64,000 nucleotides of DNA from Pectinophora gossypiella (taxonomy: Eukaryota; Arthropoda; Insecta; Lepidoptera; Gelechiidae). The notes beneath the pieces are model-generated. The model made no database searches, was not told the DNA's origin, and saw nothing but the letters and a program-made list of their open reading frames with translations. The stretch spans positions 1 to 64,000 of the forward strand of contig NW_026063294.1 in NCBI RefSeq assembly GCF_024362695.1. Reading direction: 5' to 3'. Positions 44,001-54,379 of the stretch are shown piece after piece; the stretch's first letter is position 1, and every line of letters starts with the position of its first letter. The position numbers and the translations under genes were made by a program.

Positions 44001-46962
44001 AGTAAGATGTTTTATTAGGTCTTGTCGTATGGCTTCACATTCAGGACTCCAGTTGAACGCGACACCCTTTCTAGTTAGAAGCGTGATGGGCGCGGTTTTA
44101 GTCGCATATCCTTTGATATACCGGCGAAAATACCCGGCCAGGCCAAGTAACTGTCGCACCTGTTTAACATTTTCAGGTGGCGTCGTGTTAACAAGTGCCT
44201 CTACTTTCCTTGGGCTCGGTCGAACCTGACCTTTACTTATAACTCGCCCAAGGTATTCAATTTCGGTCGTAAGGAAGGAACACTTTTGGAGATTAATTGA
44301 AAATCCTGCCTGAGTGAGCGTCGACAACACCCTTCGCAGCAATTCAATGCCTTCGGTTATAGTGTTACTCATAAGGAGCACATCGTCTACGTAGACCAAG
44401 ACACTACCCTCGTCGATGAAACTTCGTAACGCGTCATTAATTATGCGCTGATATACAATAGGGGAATTAGCAAGACCGAAGGGCATTTTGACATACTCGA
44501 AATGGTCCTCTGGTGTCACAAACCCCGTCAGAGGGATGCATTCCTCATTAATCGGGATCTGGTGAAAACCAGTGGCCATGTCGAGGCTTGAGAAGTACTT
44601 GTAGCCTCCAAGTCTATCGATGTGGTCGTCGATGAGGGGGAGTGGGTATCGGTCTTTGACAGTGATGCGGTTCAACGCCCTGAAGTCAACGCAAAGTCTA
44701 TCCGTGCCGTCACGTTTCTTAACTAAAATGATTGGACTGGCATATTCGGACTTTGACCGCCTAATAATGCCTTTATCTAGAAGATCTTTTATGATTTCTC
44801 GTACTTTAATTTTCTCTTGATACGACAACTTATAGGGGCGATATACTATCGGCGAGGAACTCGTCAGTTTTATGTCCATCTCCCCTGTCTTTACCGTCGT
44901 CGTGGCAGTGCCGGAAATAAGGAAATCAGAGAACTGATTGATGACGGAAAATAGAGTCTTACGATCTTCGCCCATTAGAGGTGTGTTCACCTCGAAAGAT
45001 TCGATGGGAACGGCTGAGTGCGGATGAAAGTGTAAGCAGTCGTCTGATCGTGTTAAATATTGCCTATCCTTTGTCCTAACATACGTTACTCCTTCCCGAT
45101 TCAGGACGTCCGTTCCGATTATGATGGGTGCGTTCATACACTCAGACGGTACAACAACTAAGTCCGCTTCAAGGCTAATTTCACTAAATTCTAGCGTGAC
45201 TGTAACGTAAGATGTGGCGTTGATTTCCTTCTCGGATATTCCCTTAAGAACGCATTTCCTAGGTTTGGGCTGACATGGGAGATATTTAAGTACGTCTGAT
45301 GAAATGAGAGACACGTTCAGAGCACCGCTGTCTATCAAAACGTCAACTGGGATACCTTCGATTACCGCTGCAGTGATATCACTGTTTCGTGGGGCGCTAG
45401 CATCTCCATCCGAGCAAAGATTAACATTATGCTGGTTTCGGGGTTCTGAACGTGCCTTTGCGAAACATTTGCTTACGTCATGTCCCGGTTTTTTACAGAA
45501 GGTACAGGCACTATTTGTAGGCGGCTTCAGTGTGCCCACTGACGGTGCGAGGTTCGGTGGATTCCCGCTTGAACCGCGTCTAATTTTCTTGGGGCAATTA
45601 CGACCTATGTGACCTCGTTGATTGCAATGGAAACATTTAATATCCGGACGTTCATTTTGTTTACTCGGCTGATTTGTCTTAGGATGTAAATTATTGGGGT
45701 GGCTACTAAGTTTCCCTCGGTTGGGTTTGACGTATATTGACAGAAATGACACAATGTTATCAGAAGTCAAGTCCGCATTAGCTGCAGCGGCCCGGACCTG
45801 CGGATCGTCTATTCCACGAATTACTATAAGGGTCCGCAACTCGTCGGAAAGACCCCGTACAATCCGTAGACGTAACAGCGTTCGACGTGCGTACTCAGCG
45901 TAGGTAGTATACGAGTTTGACGTAGTATTCATGGCCGTAAAGAGAATGTTCGCATAGTCTAACTTCGTGGGGTAAAGTGGGATGAACTCGCGTTTAAAAT
46001 TCGACCAAGTCCGGTCGTTTGTAACCCATTCACCTAGCCACACCTTAGCATCCCCCTTAAGACAGGAAGCGACACGGGATAAGCATTCCTGATCGCCCCA
46101 GCCGTTAGAAGTTTTAGCGCGATCAACTTCCTCACACCATGCTTCTATGTTGTGTACGGTGGGATCGAAATTCGAGATATAGTAACTGTTTGATCTAACG
46201 GGTTGGTTTGATTTTAGAACTTCTAACAAGGCCTGTGCAAGGGTAGACGCCTCGGAGGAACGACACTCCGACTCACAAAGGCGGCGCCCCGTACCATAAG
46301 GTCGGTGAGTGGTGTCAGTCCCTTTATCCCGACTACCATCGTTTACGGGTAAAGGACTAGGCGTTCGAGTGGACGACGGGCGTATATCGCGGGTGCGGCG
46401 CTTGGTACTCCGGGAACGTCTCGCGGACCTACTACGTCTTTCATCGCGGGATGGACTTCGCGTATACAACTTTGGGTGGGAGCGCGTTATAACCCTATCG
46501 CGTGACGAAGTGCGCGACCGATAACGGCGATGTCGATTATCAGCACGACGGCGGTCCCTACAGCGTGAAGAACGCGGGGGGGGCGATCTTGATCTAGCCA
46601 GGGTTCGAGAACTACTGCGAGACCTACTACGCGTCATGCTTCGAACACGAGAACGTACGCGGACACGCGAGCCACTTCGTGTACGACGTCGCGATTTACG
46701 GCAACGCTTGCTACGTTCCATCACTACAACACTCGCGGTAATACGCACTTATTCACGGGACGCACTGATACACAACACAATTGACACGTAAACAAAATTT
46801 CAAATAAACGGTTATCGCTACGAAAAAAAAAATCAAGCGGGCTACTCTGTTTTGTACGTCGTAACTATAGTGGGCAAATGAAGTTCTTTATCCCACTTCT
46901 GATTTTAGGGTCAGAAGTGGTAATAATTTAAAAAAAACAAAACTAACAATCACACTTTTTAT
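41050..46962 (-). mobile_element. Gypsy-type LTR retrotransposon with truncated 5' LTR
   Basis: The block TTTTAGGGTCAGAAGTGGTA to ACAATCACACTTTTTAT occurs at 41050-41110 and 46903-46962 and marks the LTR ends. At the right only about 60 bp of LTR remain before an unrelated repeat begins, so the 5' LTR has lost most of its U3/R. The left LTR extends further. 41700-42110, between pol and the left end, holds degenerate repeats (GCCAACGTCC, GACTTGGTCACTCAATATTT, AACAAGGCTACAGGCAACAA twice). A TTTATTC polyadenylation-like signal is at about 42101. The element inserted into a Helitron-like monomer on the left. Confidence 0.8.
42312..46748 (-). pseudogene. Gypsy-type Gag-Pol polyprotein with one in-frame stop in integrase
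   Basis: Open from ATG 46748. Residues 1-120 are Arg/Ser-rich. Gag has two CCHC zinc knuckles at about residues 372 (CFHCNQRGHIGRNC) and 415 (CTFCKKPGHDVSKC). Protease DSG is at about 473, RT with YVDD at about 786-789, and RNase H with HTDASSAGYGAV at about 935. The integrase HHCC module is at about 1130-1175 and the first catalytic Asp in HVDALGPLPE at about 1195. TAA at 43080-43082 stops the frame at residue 1223. The rest of integrase (second Asp in VTDKGRMF, Glu in GQVERYVRT) follows in phase to 42312. No separate envelope-like ORF was seen. Domains are complete, which suggests a young insertion. Confidence 0.9.
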
Positions 46963-47200
46963 TACCCACGACGGAACGGAGCAGGTATATGCGTTTAGGG
47001 TGAGAGATGTTTGTGTGTGCGTTTGTGCAAAGAAATGTTATTAATTATCTTCTAAACTAATAATCCGATTTTGATGCGGTTTTCAATAACGGGTTTGTGT
47101 TTGATGAGTTCATGTTATTAGACAAGTGTCATGTCTGTAACTCACTAGGGGGCGCCACAATATTAGTGTTTAGAATAAATATTATCCGAAACGCCTCTTC
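46963..47200 (+). repeat. dispersed repeat, copy 1 (copy 2 at 52880-53095)
   Basis: ATTACCCACGACGGAACGGA, GCAGGTATATGCGTTTAGGG and GTGTGCGTTTGTGCAAAGAA, followed by a CCGATTTTGATGCGGTTTTC block and ACTCACTAGGGGGCGCCACA. Identical phrases recur at 52880 onward. Mobile-element class unclear. Confidence 0.8.
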
Positions 47201-47603
47201 AATTTATAATAGCAATTTATTTGCAATAGTTTTTATTAGTTAATTGTTTTTGACAGGCGTTTTTTTTTTCGGTTCCATTGATTACACGTAATTACGTCGA
47301 ACACGGTGCTGTTTCATTGCAACCTAAATCCCTTAAAAATCAGTAAAAAGGCATTGATATGCCTTTTTGCCTGATGGCATATTCATGGTCCTTCGAGCCA
47401 GATTTCAGAGAAGATCCCAGATCACAATCAATAAATTGTAGATAAATTAATACGAAGTGATTGGCGAAGATTAAAGAGAAGATTAAAGAAAAATCAAGAT
47501 CGACTATAAGTGGCACGTGGATTGTGTGGTCAAGTGAATCAAATTCATCCAATTAATCCTCATTTAATTCATAAAGTTGAACCCATCACTCAATAATCAG
47601 GTA
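47201..47603. other. unassigned spacer
   Basis: AT-rich. It includes a perfect short hairpin, AAAAAGGCAT and ATGCCTTTTT, at 47345-47368. No gene seen. Confidence 0.4.
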
Positions 47604-47642
47604 GTATTAAGTAAACAGCCTCCGTGGTCTAGTGGTTAGAGC

Positions 47643-47677
<35 letters not shown>

Positions 47678-48108
47678 CTAGTACCCCTGCCGCACAAGAT
47701 AGGCAGGGTCCTTATCAAGGCTACAGACATATCTTACGCTTACTACTACTTACTATTCTCTATTTTGCCCGCAATAGGGCCCTACACTACGCTACACTTT
47801 CATTCCGAGTCTCTATTATCATACCAGTTCTCGCATTTATGCCTCTCGCACTTTTATCCATCCTCTTTCATTCTGTCATTCCTACGGCCCTATTCTACGC
47901 TTATCATTAGGATGTAGGTACACAGGGGGTATCTTTATTTTTAATTTCCATAAACAACTTTATTTTATTACAGGGTGCAATTTATATTCTAATAATAACT
48001 TACTGCTAACAATTGATTTCATGTTTCATCTTACGTCTAATTTCTTATATCTAGTTTTTTCTTATGACTATCAAAGTATACGTCAATATACAGTATAATC
48101 ATTTTTCC

Positions 48109-51100
48109 TTAACTATTTCTATTGTTTACTTGTTTAACAATTTTGGTTACATAATTTATAAATAGCTTACAGTATTTCTTATCTATTATTAGCTGTTGCA
48201 AGTTTCCCATTTCCATTTTGTAACCAGTGAGCTGTTCCAGATTAAATCTGTCCTGGCAGTGTATTGGACAGTCCAGCAGGATGTGGGGAACAGTTTCAGC
48301 CACGCTAGGGTCGCAGGCGCACGCTGGGTTGTCCTTGCATTTGAAGCGAGTCAAATACTCGGAGAACCCACCGTGCCCCGTTAGAGCCTGGGTCAACTCC
48401 TTGGTGATACTCAGCTTGCGTATCGTCCTGTACGCCTCAACCGCACTCGGGAAGAACAGCTTGGTGGTGGACGCTGTGTGCCCCGTGCTGTATCTCCGGT
48501 TCCACTCGTCAAGCGTATCCATTCGGATAAAACGCTTGACGAATGATACCGGGTACATATCGTAGTCCGGCTTGCGTTTCGACTTTAGGGCAGCCTCCTT
48601 TGCGAGCGAGTCGGCTCTCTCGTTACCCTCCAACCCCGCGTGAGCTTTTATCCAGAACAAGGAGACGCTCTTGTTCTGGATGTGACAGTTGTAAATGGCG
48701 TCTCTGGATTCCACGGCAAGAGGATGGAGGGCTCCGGGGTTCACGACTGTAAGGAGGGCTGCCATAGAGTCGCTGTATATGGCAAAGCTGGTTTTTCTAC
48801 TCTTCAGGACCTCCCGAGTGGCTTCACAGAGGGCGAGAAGCTCGGCCTGGTAGACGGTGCAGTAGGATGGCAATGCAAGCTTTCGGGTTTTCGTCTCCGC
48901 CACGCCAGTCCAGATGGAGAGCGCGGCTCCGACCTTTCCCTCAATCTTGCTGCCATCCGTAAAGATGCGGACTTCGGAGTCGCAATTGGCCCGGTATTGT
49001 TCCTCGTCCACCAGGTGACGAAGCTCTATCGCTCCCTGTTCTGCTGGGTGCGGCATCTGGAGCGCCGATGCAACACGCTCGATCTCCCCACCCGCCAGCG
49101 CTGGATGGCATACTCCCCTTCGGGCCTCATAGAGCGAGGCAGCCTCCTGTATACGCAGGTCCAAGGGGAGTATCCCAGTCAGCACCAGTGCCGAGTTTAG
49201 GGATACCGTGCGATATGCGCGGCACATCTTCAGGGCGAAGCTTCGCTGGACACTGTTCAGCTTGGACCTCACACACTGTTTGTTGGACGCCGGCGCCCAT
49301 GCGCTTGCAGCGTACAAGACGATAGGCTCTACCACCGCGGTGTATATGTTGCGTATCACTTCCGGATGAAGACCCCAGCTCACTCTTGCGGCCCTAGACA
49401 ACTGCTTGTAAATACCAACTGCCTTGCTGCAGACGTTGGCGACATGTGTATTAAAGGTTAGTTTATCATCGATGGTGAGGCCTAAAAGTTTGATCTGTTT
49501 GGACATGCCAATGTCGATCCCTCCCATGGTCAGGTGCGGGGTGTCATGCTTAAGCTTCCGCGTTACCAGCATAGCGCTGGTCTTATGCGGTGCAAACCTG
49601 AGCTTATTCATGACCCCCCAAACCCGAACATATTCGAGAGCGGCATTGGCATGTCTTTGTATTTCTTGTGCAGTGTGCGCATCGAAAATAAGGACGACGT
49701 CATCAGCGAATGCTTGGCACTGATGCCCGCGTTCCTCCAGCCCTTTCAACAAGGGATCCAGCAACAGGTTCCAGAGTATGGGACCACCTATTGACCCCTG
49801 GACGCATCCCTTTTCGGTTCTGGTTTTGTACTCCGCGCCCCCGTACCTTACACTCACCTTTCTTTCGCTCAAGTAACTTTCAACGACCTTCCTCAAGTTT
49901 GCCGGACACCTTTCCTCAGCCAGTCGTACTTTTATTTTAGGCCACCATGCGCTGTCGAAGGCTCCCTCTATATCCAGTGACACGAGGGTTATGATTTTCT
50001 TCTCCTCGAGTTTGGATCTAACGTGATTTATCAGCGTGTAGAGGGAGTCCTCAGTGCTTTTCTGGGGCATAAAGCCGTACTGGCGAGTACTCATTCTCGG
50101 CAGTAAGTGGAACTTGAGTCGGGCCACGATCATCTTTTCATAAATTTTCCCCAACACAGGCAAAAGCCCAATCGGCCTGTAGGATTTGGGGGAATCGTAC
50201 CTTTCTTTCCCGGGTTTACGAAGCACAATAACCGTCGCCTCCTTCCACGATCGTGGGAAGTACTGATGCGCCAGGCATTTGTTCATCAAACGCAAGATGG
50301 TCTCTGTGTTACTGTTGATTAGGTGGTCCCATATGTCCGCTGTTAGGCCGTCTGAACCTGGCGCCTTCTTCGGGTTGAATGACTTTGAGGCTCTTAAGAG
50401 TTCGTCTGCAGTAAACGGAGGGTCGCAAGTCACGTCTTGCTTCTCTTCATTCATCGTTTCCGCCTTCATTCTTATTGCCTTGTGATCCTCATTGTCTTCT
50501 TCCCTATTATCCCCTGGATAGAATGTCTCGGCCAGATACCGTGTCGAGTTCTCTGCGTCCAACACTTCGCTGCCCTTCACCATCGGCACGTCCTCCACCC
50601 TTTTGGTTGTCCTCCCTATCACCCTGTAAATCCCCTCCCACATGCCTTCTCTGTCCTGTTTCCCGCAGAAATCCTTCCAGCTCTCGATCTGTGCTCTGAC
50701 TACTTCCAACTCATATTTCTCTTTGTGTTTCAGGTACTCCTCAACAACCTTCGGTCTCCTGATTGGTGCTGCACACCGGATCCTCCTTTTCCTCGTCGCG
50801 ACTTCTTTCTTCAAGCTGGCTAGCTCTTCGGACCACCACGGTACGGTAAGTTTATCTGAATTTTTCTTTTTTGGTATAGCGTGTGTACAGGCTTCTATTG
50901 ATGATGTTATGGCTTCAACGGTGTGATCAATTTGTTCGGTACTATTTATTTTATCTATTTCTGTATGTCTAATATTTTTTTCAGCCATGATTTGATTCAG
51001 CTTCGCACGAAACTGACTCCAATCCGCCTTTTTTGTATTATATACTCGTGTTGTCCGCTTTACGCTGATACCTTTAGTCTTCATCAGATTGACATGGAAC

Positions 51101-51777
51101 TCCATACCGTTGTGGTCCGACCCCGTCAAGTCCTCGACAACTCTCCAGCTATCTATGAGCGCCAGCATGTCCGCTGTGCAGACCGTGATATCGACGCAGC
51201 TGGTGTAGCGCCTTTCCCCTCTGATCACGTCGAAGGTTGGAGTTTCCCCAGTATTGAGCAGTTGCAGTCCAAGCTGGTCGAGAGCTCCCAGCATCTCTTC
51301 ACCCCTATCGTTTGTCACCCTGCTGCCCCACCAGATACTCCAGGCGTTGGCATCTCCTCCCAGGATGAGCTTGCTAGGTCCCGTCTTGTTTTCTACCTTT
51401 CTGAGGACATCCAGGTAAGGCCCTAGTGGCTGGTCTGGCTCGAAGTAGAACGAGACTAGCGTGAGCTTCCAGGCACTGGTTTGGATCCCCACCACAACGA
51501 TGTTTTCTGTGGTGAGTTCTGGGTACTGTACCACGTTAAGGTCCGGGTCAAAGATGGCTATTGCCGCCTTAACAGTCCCGCTTCCTGGCCTAGTGCACTG
51601 AAAGACTCTGACGCCTCTAAACCCGTTCATCTTCGTTGCTCCGCCCACGTAGGGTTCCTGGATTAGCGCTGCGGCTGCTTTGCGCTTTCCGGCCTCAATC
51701 ATAAGCTCCTGGGTCGCCAACTTCTTCCTTTGGAGATTTGCCTGGAGCATCTTGTACGGCTTGTTCCCTGGGGCCAC
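48109..51777 (-). CDS. LINE ORF2: endonuclease, reverse transcriptase, RNase H
   Basis: 1222 residues with no stop. Residues 1-230 form an endonuclease/exonuclease/phosphatase domain (MLQANLQRKKLATQEL, LIQEPYVGG, GGDANAWSIWWGSR, GSDHNGMEFH). RT follows, with KKAPGSDGLTADIWDHL and the catalytic FADDVV at about residue 690. RNase H has FTDGSKIEGKVGAAL at about 940 and YSDSMAAL. Near 1160 a Cys/His cluster, CKDNPACACDPSVAETVPHI, closes the protein. The frame starts with GTG at 51777, four bases past the ORF1 stop; the first ATG gives MLQANLQ at about 51750. RNase H together with an R1-type endonuclease suggests the LOA/I/R1 group; the clade is not certain. Confidence 0.9.
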   Translation of the reverse strand: MAPGNKPYKMLQANLQRKKLATQELMIEAGKRKAAAALIQEPYVGGATKMNGFRGVRVFQCTRPGSGTVKAAIAIFDPDLNVVQYPELTTENIVVVGIQTSAWKLTLVSFYFEPDQPLGPYLDVLRKVENKTGPSKLILGGDANAWSIWWGSRVTNDRGEEMLGALDQLGLQLLNTGETPTFDVIRGERRYTSCVDITVCTADMLALIDSWRVVEDLTGSDHNGMEFHVNLMKTKGISVKRTTRVYNTKKADWSQFRAKLNQIMAEKNIRHTEIDKINSTEQIDHTVEAITSSIEACTHAIPKKKNSDKLTVPWWSEELASLKKEVATRKRRIRCAAPIRRPKVVEEYLKHKEKYELEVVRAQIESWKDFCGKQDREGMWEGIYRVIGRTTKRVEDVPMVKGSEVLDAENSTRYLAETFYPGDNREEDNEDHKAIRMKAETMNEEKQDVTCDPPFTADELLRASKSFNPKKAPGSDGLTADIWDHLINSNTETILRLMNKCLAHQYFPRSWKEATVIVLRKPGKERYDSPKSYRPIGLLPVLGKIYEKMIVARLKFHLLPRMSTRQYGFMPQKSTEDSLYTLINHVRSKLEEKKIITLVSLDIEGAFDSAWWPKIKVRLAEERCPANLRKVVESYLSERKVSVRYGGAEYKTRTEKGCVQGSIGGPILWNLLLDPLLKGLEERGHQCQAFADDVVLIFDAHTAQEIQRHANAALEYVRVWGVMNKLRFAPHKTSAMLVTRKLKHDTPHLTMGGIDIGMSKQIKLLGLTIDDKLTFNTHVANVCSKAVGIYKQLSRAARVSWGLHPEVIRNIYTAVVEPIVLYAASAWAPASNKQCVRSKLNSVQRSFALKMCRAYRTVSLNSALVLTGILPLDLRIQEAASLYEARRGVCHPALAGGEIERVASALQMPHPAEQGAIELRHLVDEEQYRANCDSEVRIFTDGSKIEGKVGAALSIWTGVAETKTRKLALPSYCTVYQAELLALCEATREVLKSRKTSFAIYSDSMAALLTVVNPGALHPLAVESRDAIYNCHIQNKSVSLFWIKAHAGLEGNERADSLAKEAALKSKRKPDYDMYPVSFVKRFIRMDTLDEWNRRYSTGHTASTTKLFFPSAVEAYRTIRKLSITKELTQALTGHGGFSEYLTRFKCKDNPACACDPSVAETVPHILLDCPIHCQDRFNLEQLTGYKMEMGNLQQLIIDKKYCKLFINYVTKIVKQVNNRNS

Positions 51778-51778
51778 T

Positions 51779-52505
51779 TTAGCAATAGGCCACAGATGCC
51801 CGTGCTAGCCTATCCCATTTTATGCGCACCGGGCATTGGTTGCTAAACGCGTTATGTGCTGTTTCGTTCAGTTCGGCCTTCTTACAGTTCCGGCACTCCG
51901 GGTCCGCGCCCGCGATCTGCTGAGGGCAGTCCGCTCTAAGGTGCGGGCCCGCACAGTGGCTGCAGAGATCCACTGGATCTTTACAGAATCGCCTTCCATG
52001 GCCGTAGCCCAGACAGCGCGTGCACTGCACCAGGGGAGACCGATCTTCCACGTAAATCGTCTGTAGATCGATTCGGACTCTACCCTTGTTCAGCGCTCGG
52101 TTCCATATTGTGGGGGAGGTAGTGACAATTACATGGTTTGTGTTTGGATTTCTGGCGTTCTTCCTAAATTTGACCGTGAGTCTGTCTTCCTCTCCGTCGA
52201 GGCCGTGAAAAATGTCCCGGTTTTGGTTCCTCAGCGCCCCCAGCAATTCCTCATCAGAGTGAACGCGAAGGACGCCTCGGAAGACCAGCATAGGGTCCTT
52301 GTTCCTCACTTCCTCGACATTGAGGTGCTGTCCCGCGCTCTCCAGTCGGTCTTTAACTCTCTTTCTTTCCTCCTTTGTCCTACATCCTAAGATTACTTTT
52401 CTATCTTTCGCTTTCCTTACCTTTTCGACCTCTATCCCACCTTCCTTGGCTTTCACGGCTATCCTTACTCGGTCCATAATCTCTTCTCCCGTTTCTTCTT
52501 TGTTC
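51779..52505 (-). CDS. LINE ORF1 (zinc-knuckle RNA-binding protein), N-terminally truncated
   Basis: From the first ATG (52477) 232 residues; the frame is open to the insertion junction at 52505. Three zinc knuckles near the C-terminus: CTRCLGYGHGRRFC, CSHCAGPHLRADC and CRNCKKAELNETAH...C. ORF1 proteins of this type bind the element RNA. The stop TAA (51779-51781) is one base from ORF2's GTG, consistent with termination-reinitiation coupling, which is inferred. Full-length relatives usually have a longer ORF1. Confidence 0.85.
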
Positions 52506-52879
52506 GGTTAGAGCGTTAGGCTCACGATCTGGTGTTCCGGGTTCGATTCCCGATGGGGACATTGTCGAAATCACTTTGTGAGACTGTCCTCTTTGTTTGG
52601 TAAGGACTTTTCAGGCTTGAATCACCTGATTGTCCGAAAAAGTACGATGATTCTGTGCTTCGGAGGGTACGTTAAGCCGTTGGTCCCGGCTATTAGCCGT
52701 AAAAACACCTCCACCAACCCACAGTGGAGCAGCGTGATGGAGTATGCTCCATACCCCCTCCGGTTGATTGAGGGGAGGCCTGTGCCCAGCAGTGGGACGT
52801 ATATAGGCAGTTTATGTATGTTATGTATTAAGTAAAGCAAAGTGTTGTTAATTACGGTTAGTATAATTTTAATTACATT

Positions 52880-53500
52880 TATTACCCACGACGGAACGGA
52901 GCAGGTATATGCGTTTAGGGTGAGAGATGTTTGTGTGTGCGTTTGTGCAAAGAAATGTTACCACCTATCTTTTAAACTAATGATCCGATTTTGAGGCGGT
53001 TTTCAATAGCGGGTTTGTGTTTGATGAATTCATGTTCTTAGACAGGTGTCATGGCTGTAACTCACTAGGGGCACCACAATATTAGTGCAAAACAATGTTG
53101 CAATATAATCAAAACGAAATGTCCGATTACAATTCTGTTTTCGGCAATGTGTACGTGGTAGCTTATTGCATGTTCCCAAATAATAAAAATTACGTCTTTA
53201 ACTCACTAGAGGGTGCTACAATATTAGTGAAAAATAGTATTGCAATAATATTAAAACGAATTGTCCGATTTCAATGCGGTTTTCAGCAATGGGTTCGTAG
53301 TTGAATGGTGCATGGTCTAAGATAAGTCTTATGATATTAACTCACTAGGAGGCGCTGCTATATTAGTGTGAAACGTTTATATTGCAATATTATTAAAATT
53401 AAAACGTATTGTCTGATTTCAATGCGGATTTCAGGAATGAGTTCGTGGGTGATTGGTGCATGTTCTCAGATGAGTGTTATAGAGGTAACTTTAAACAGAA
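52880..53500 (+). repeat. dispersed repeat copy 2 followed by 120-150 bp tandem units
   Basis: The copy of 46963-47200 is followed by three more diverged units, each with TGTCCGATTTCAATGCGGTTT-like text (CCGATTTCAATGCGGTTTTC), GGTGCATG, AACTCACTAGGAGGCGC-like text and ACAATATTAGTG. The unit end ACTCACTAGGGGGCGCCACA is present in every unit in variant form. Copy 1 has only one unit. Confidence 0.75.
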
Positions 53501-53634
53501 AGCAACTGTATAATATATAATAAGGGACTTAATATTATGTGGTAGGATGAATCACACTTATTGTTTTGCGAGATCTTACCTACACATTATATAGATTATG
53601 ATTCGTATATGCTCTCTAAAAAGTCTGAAATAAA

Positions 53635-54379
53635 ATTAAGCAAAATTAAAAATTTTGAAAAAACCCACGACGGTAAAAATCTCATCGAAAAAGAATAAAA
53701 TAACTCAAAACCCCCGACTTAACCCAATTATTATGTAACGAAATATTATATTAGACTTAAAAATACTTTCTAAAAAGAGTTGATATCTCGAGACATCGGT
53801 AATAGATATACTTAAGTACCTAAACAATGAATATGGATGTTTACAGTTTTTTCCTAACGTGTCTGTTTCTCGAAAATATACTTAAATGTAGCGATAATAA
53901 TTTTACCATAATACATAACCGAGGAATATCCGTCGGGGGCTGCCATTAACCCAGCTAAAGTTTTTCTAGTGACGTGAATACAATTATTGAAGAATTGTAG
54001 ATGTTTAACGACGACATAAAATACACTTATGAGTATGATTAAATTTTTGTTGAAATTTCATATAGAAAAGGCAGCCCCCGACGGACATTCCTCGGTTATG
54101 TATTATGGTAAAATTATTATCGCTACATTTAAGTATATTTTCGAGAAACAGACACGTTAGGAAAAAACTGTAAACATCCATATTCATTGTTTAGGTACTT
54201 AAGTATATCTATTACCGATGTCTCGAGATATCAACTCTTTTTAGAAAGTATTTTTAAGTCTAATATAATATTTCGTTACATAATAATTAGGTTAAGTCGG
54301 GGGTTTTGAGTTATTTTATTCTTTTTCGATGAGATTTTTACCGTCGTGGGTTTTTTCAAAATTTTTAATTTTGCTTAAT
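53635..54379. mobile_element. foldback element, 310 bp arms, 125 bp loop
   Basis: Left arm 53635-53944 and right arm 54070-54379 have equal length and are almost perfect reverse complements (for example TGCTTAATT ends, CCGACTTAACC against GGTTAAGTCGG, and GGAATATCC against GGACATTCC as one difference). The loop is AT-rich. No ORF. It directly abuts the Helitron-like array at 54380. Confidence 0.9.

Larger units (their letters stand above)
47644..52505 (-). mobile_element. R1/LOA-like non-LTR retrotransposon, 4.86 kb, 5'-truncated
   Basis: A 34-base poly(T) at 47644-47677 is the poly(A) tail of a minus-strand insertion. The target duplication GGTTAGAGCG(TT) is at 47634-47645 and 52506-52517. 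ORF1 is open to the 5' junction with no stop, so the element lost the start of ORF1 on insertion. ORF2 is intact. RT, RNase H and a Cys/His tail are present. The intact ORF2, long poly(A) and perfect duplication indicate a recent insertion. Confidence 0.9.
47616..52824 (+). mobile_element. SINE family B split by an R1/LOA-like LINE
   Basis: SINE pieces 47616-47643 (CAGCCTCCGTGGTCTAGTGG) and 52506-52824. Its own target duplication GTATTAAGTAAA stands at 47604-47615 and 52825-52836, a perfect 12 bp match. The second piece has B box GGTTCGATTCC and ends with the CCCAGCAGTGGGACGTATAT block. Confidence 0.9.

Noticed and set aside
43948..46524. Plus-strand ORFs across the Gypsy Gag-Pol.
   Set aside because: Antisense shadows; no domain and no plausible promoter.
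47616..47645. tRNA-like sequence GGTCTAGTGGTTAGAGCG.
   Set aside because: It is the head of a SINE, continued at 52506; no cloverleaf for a free tRNA gene.
48196..52511. Plus-strand ORFs of 60-190 codons across the LINE.
   Set aside because: All are antisense shadows of ORF1 and ORF2.
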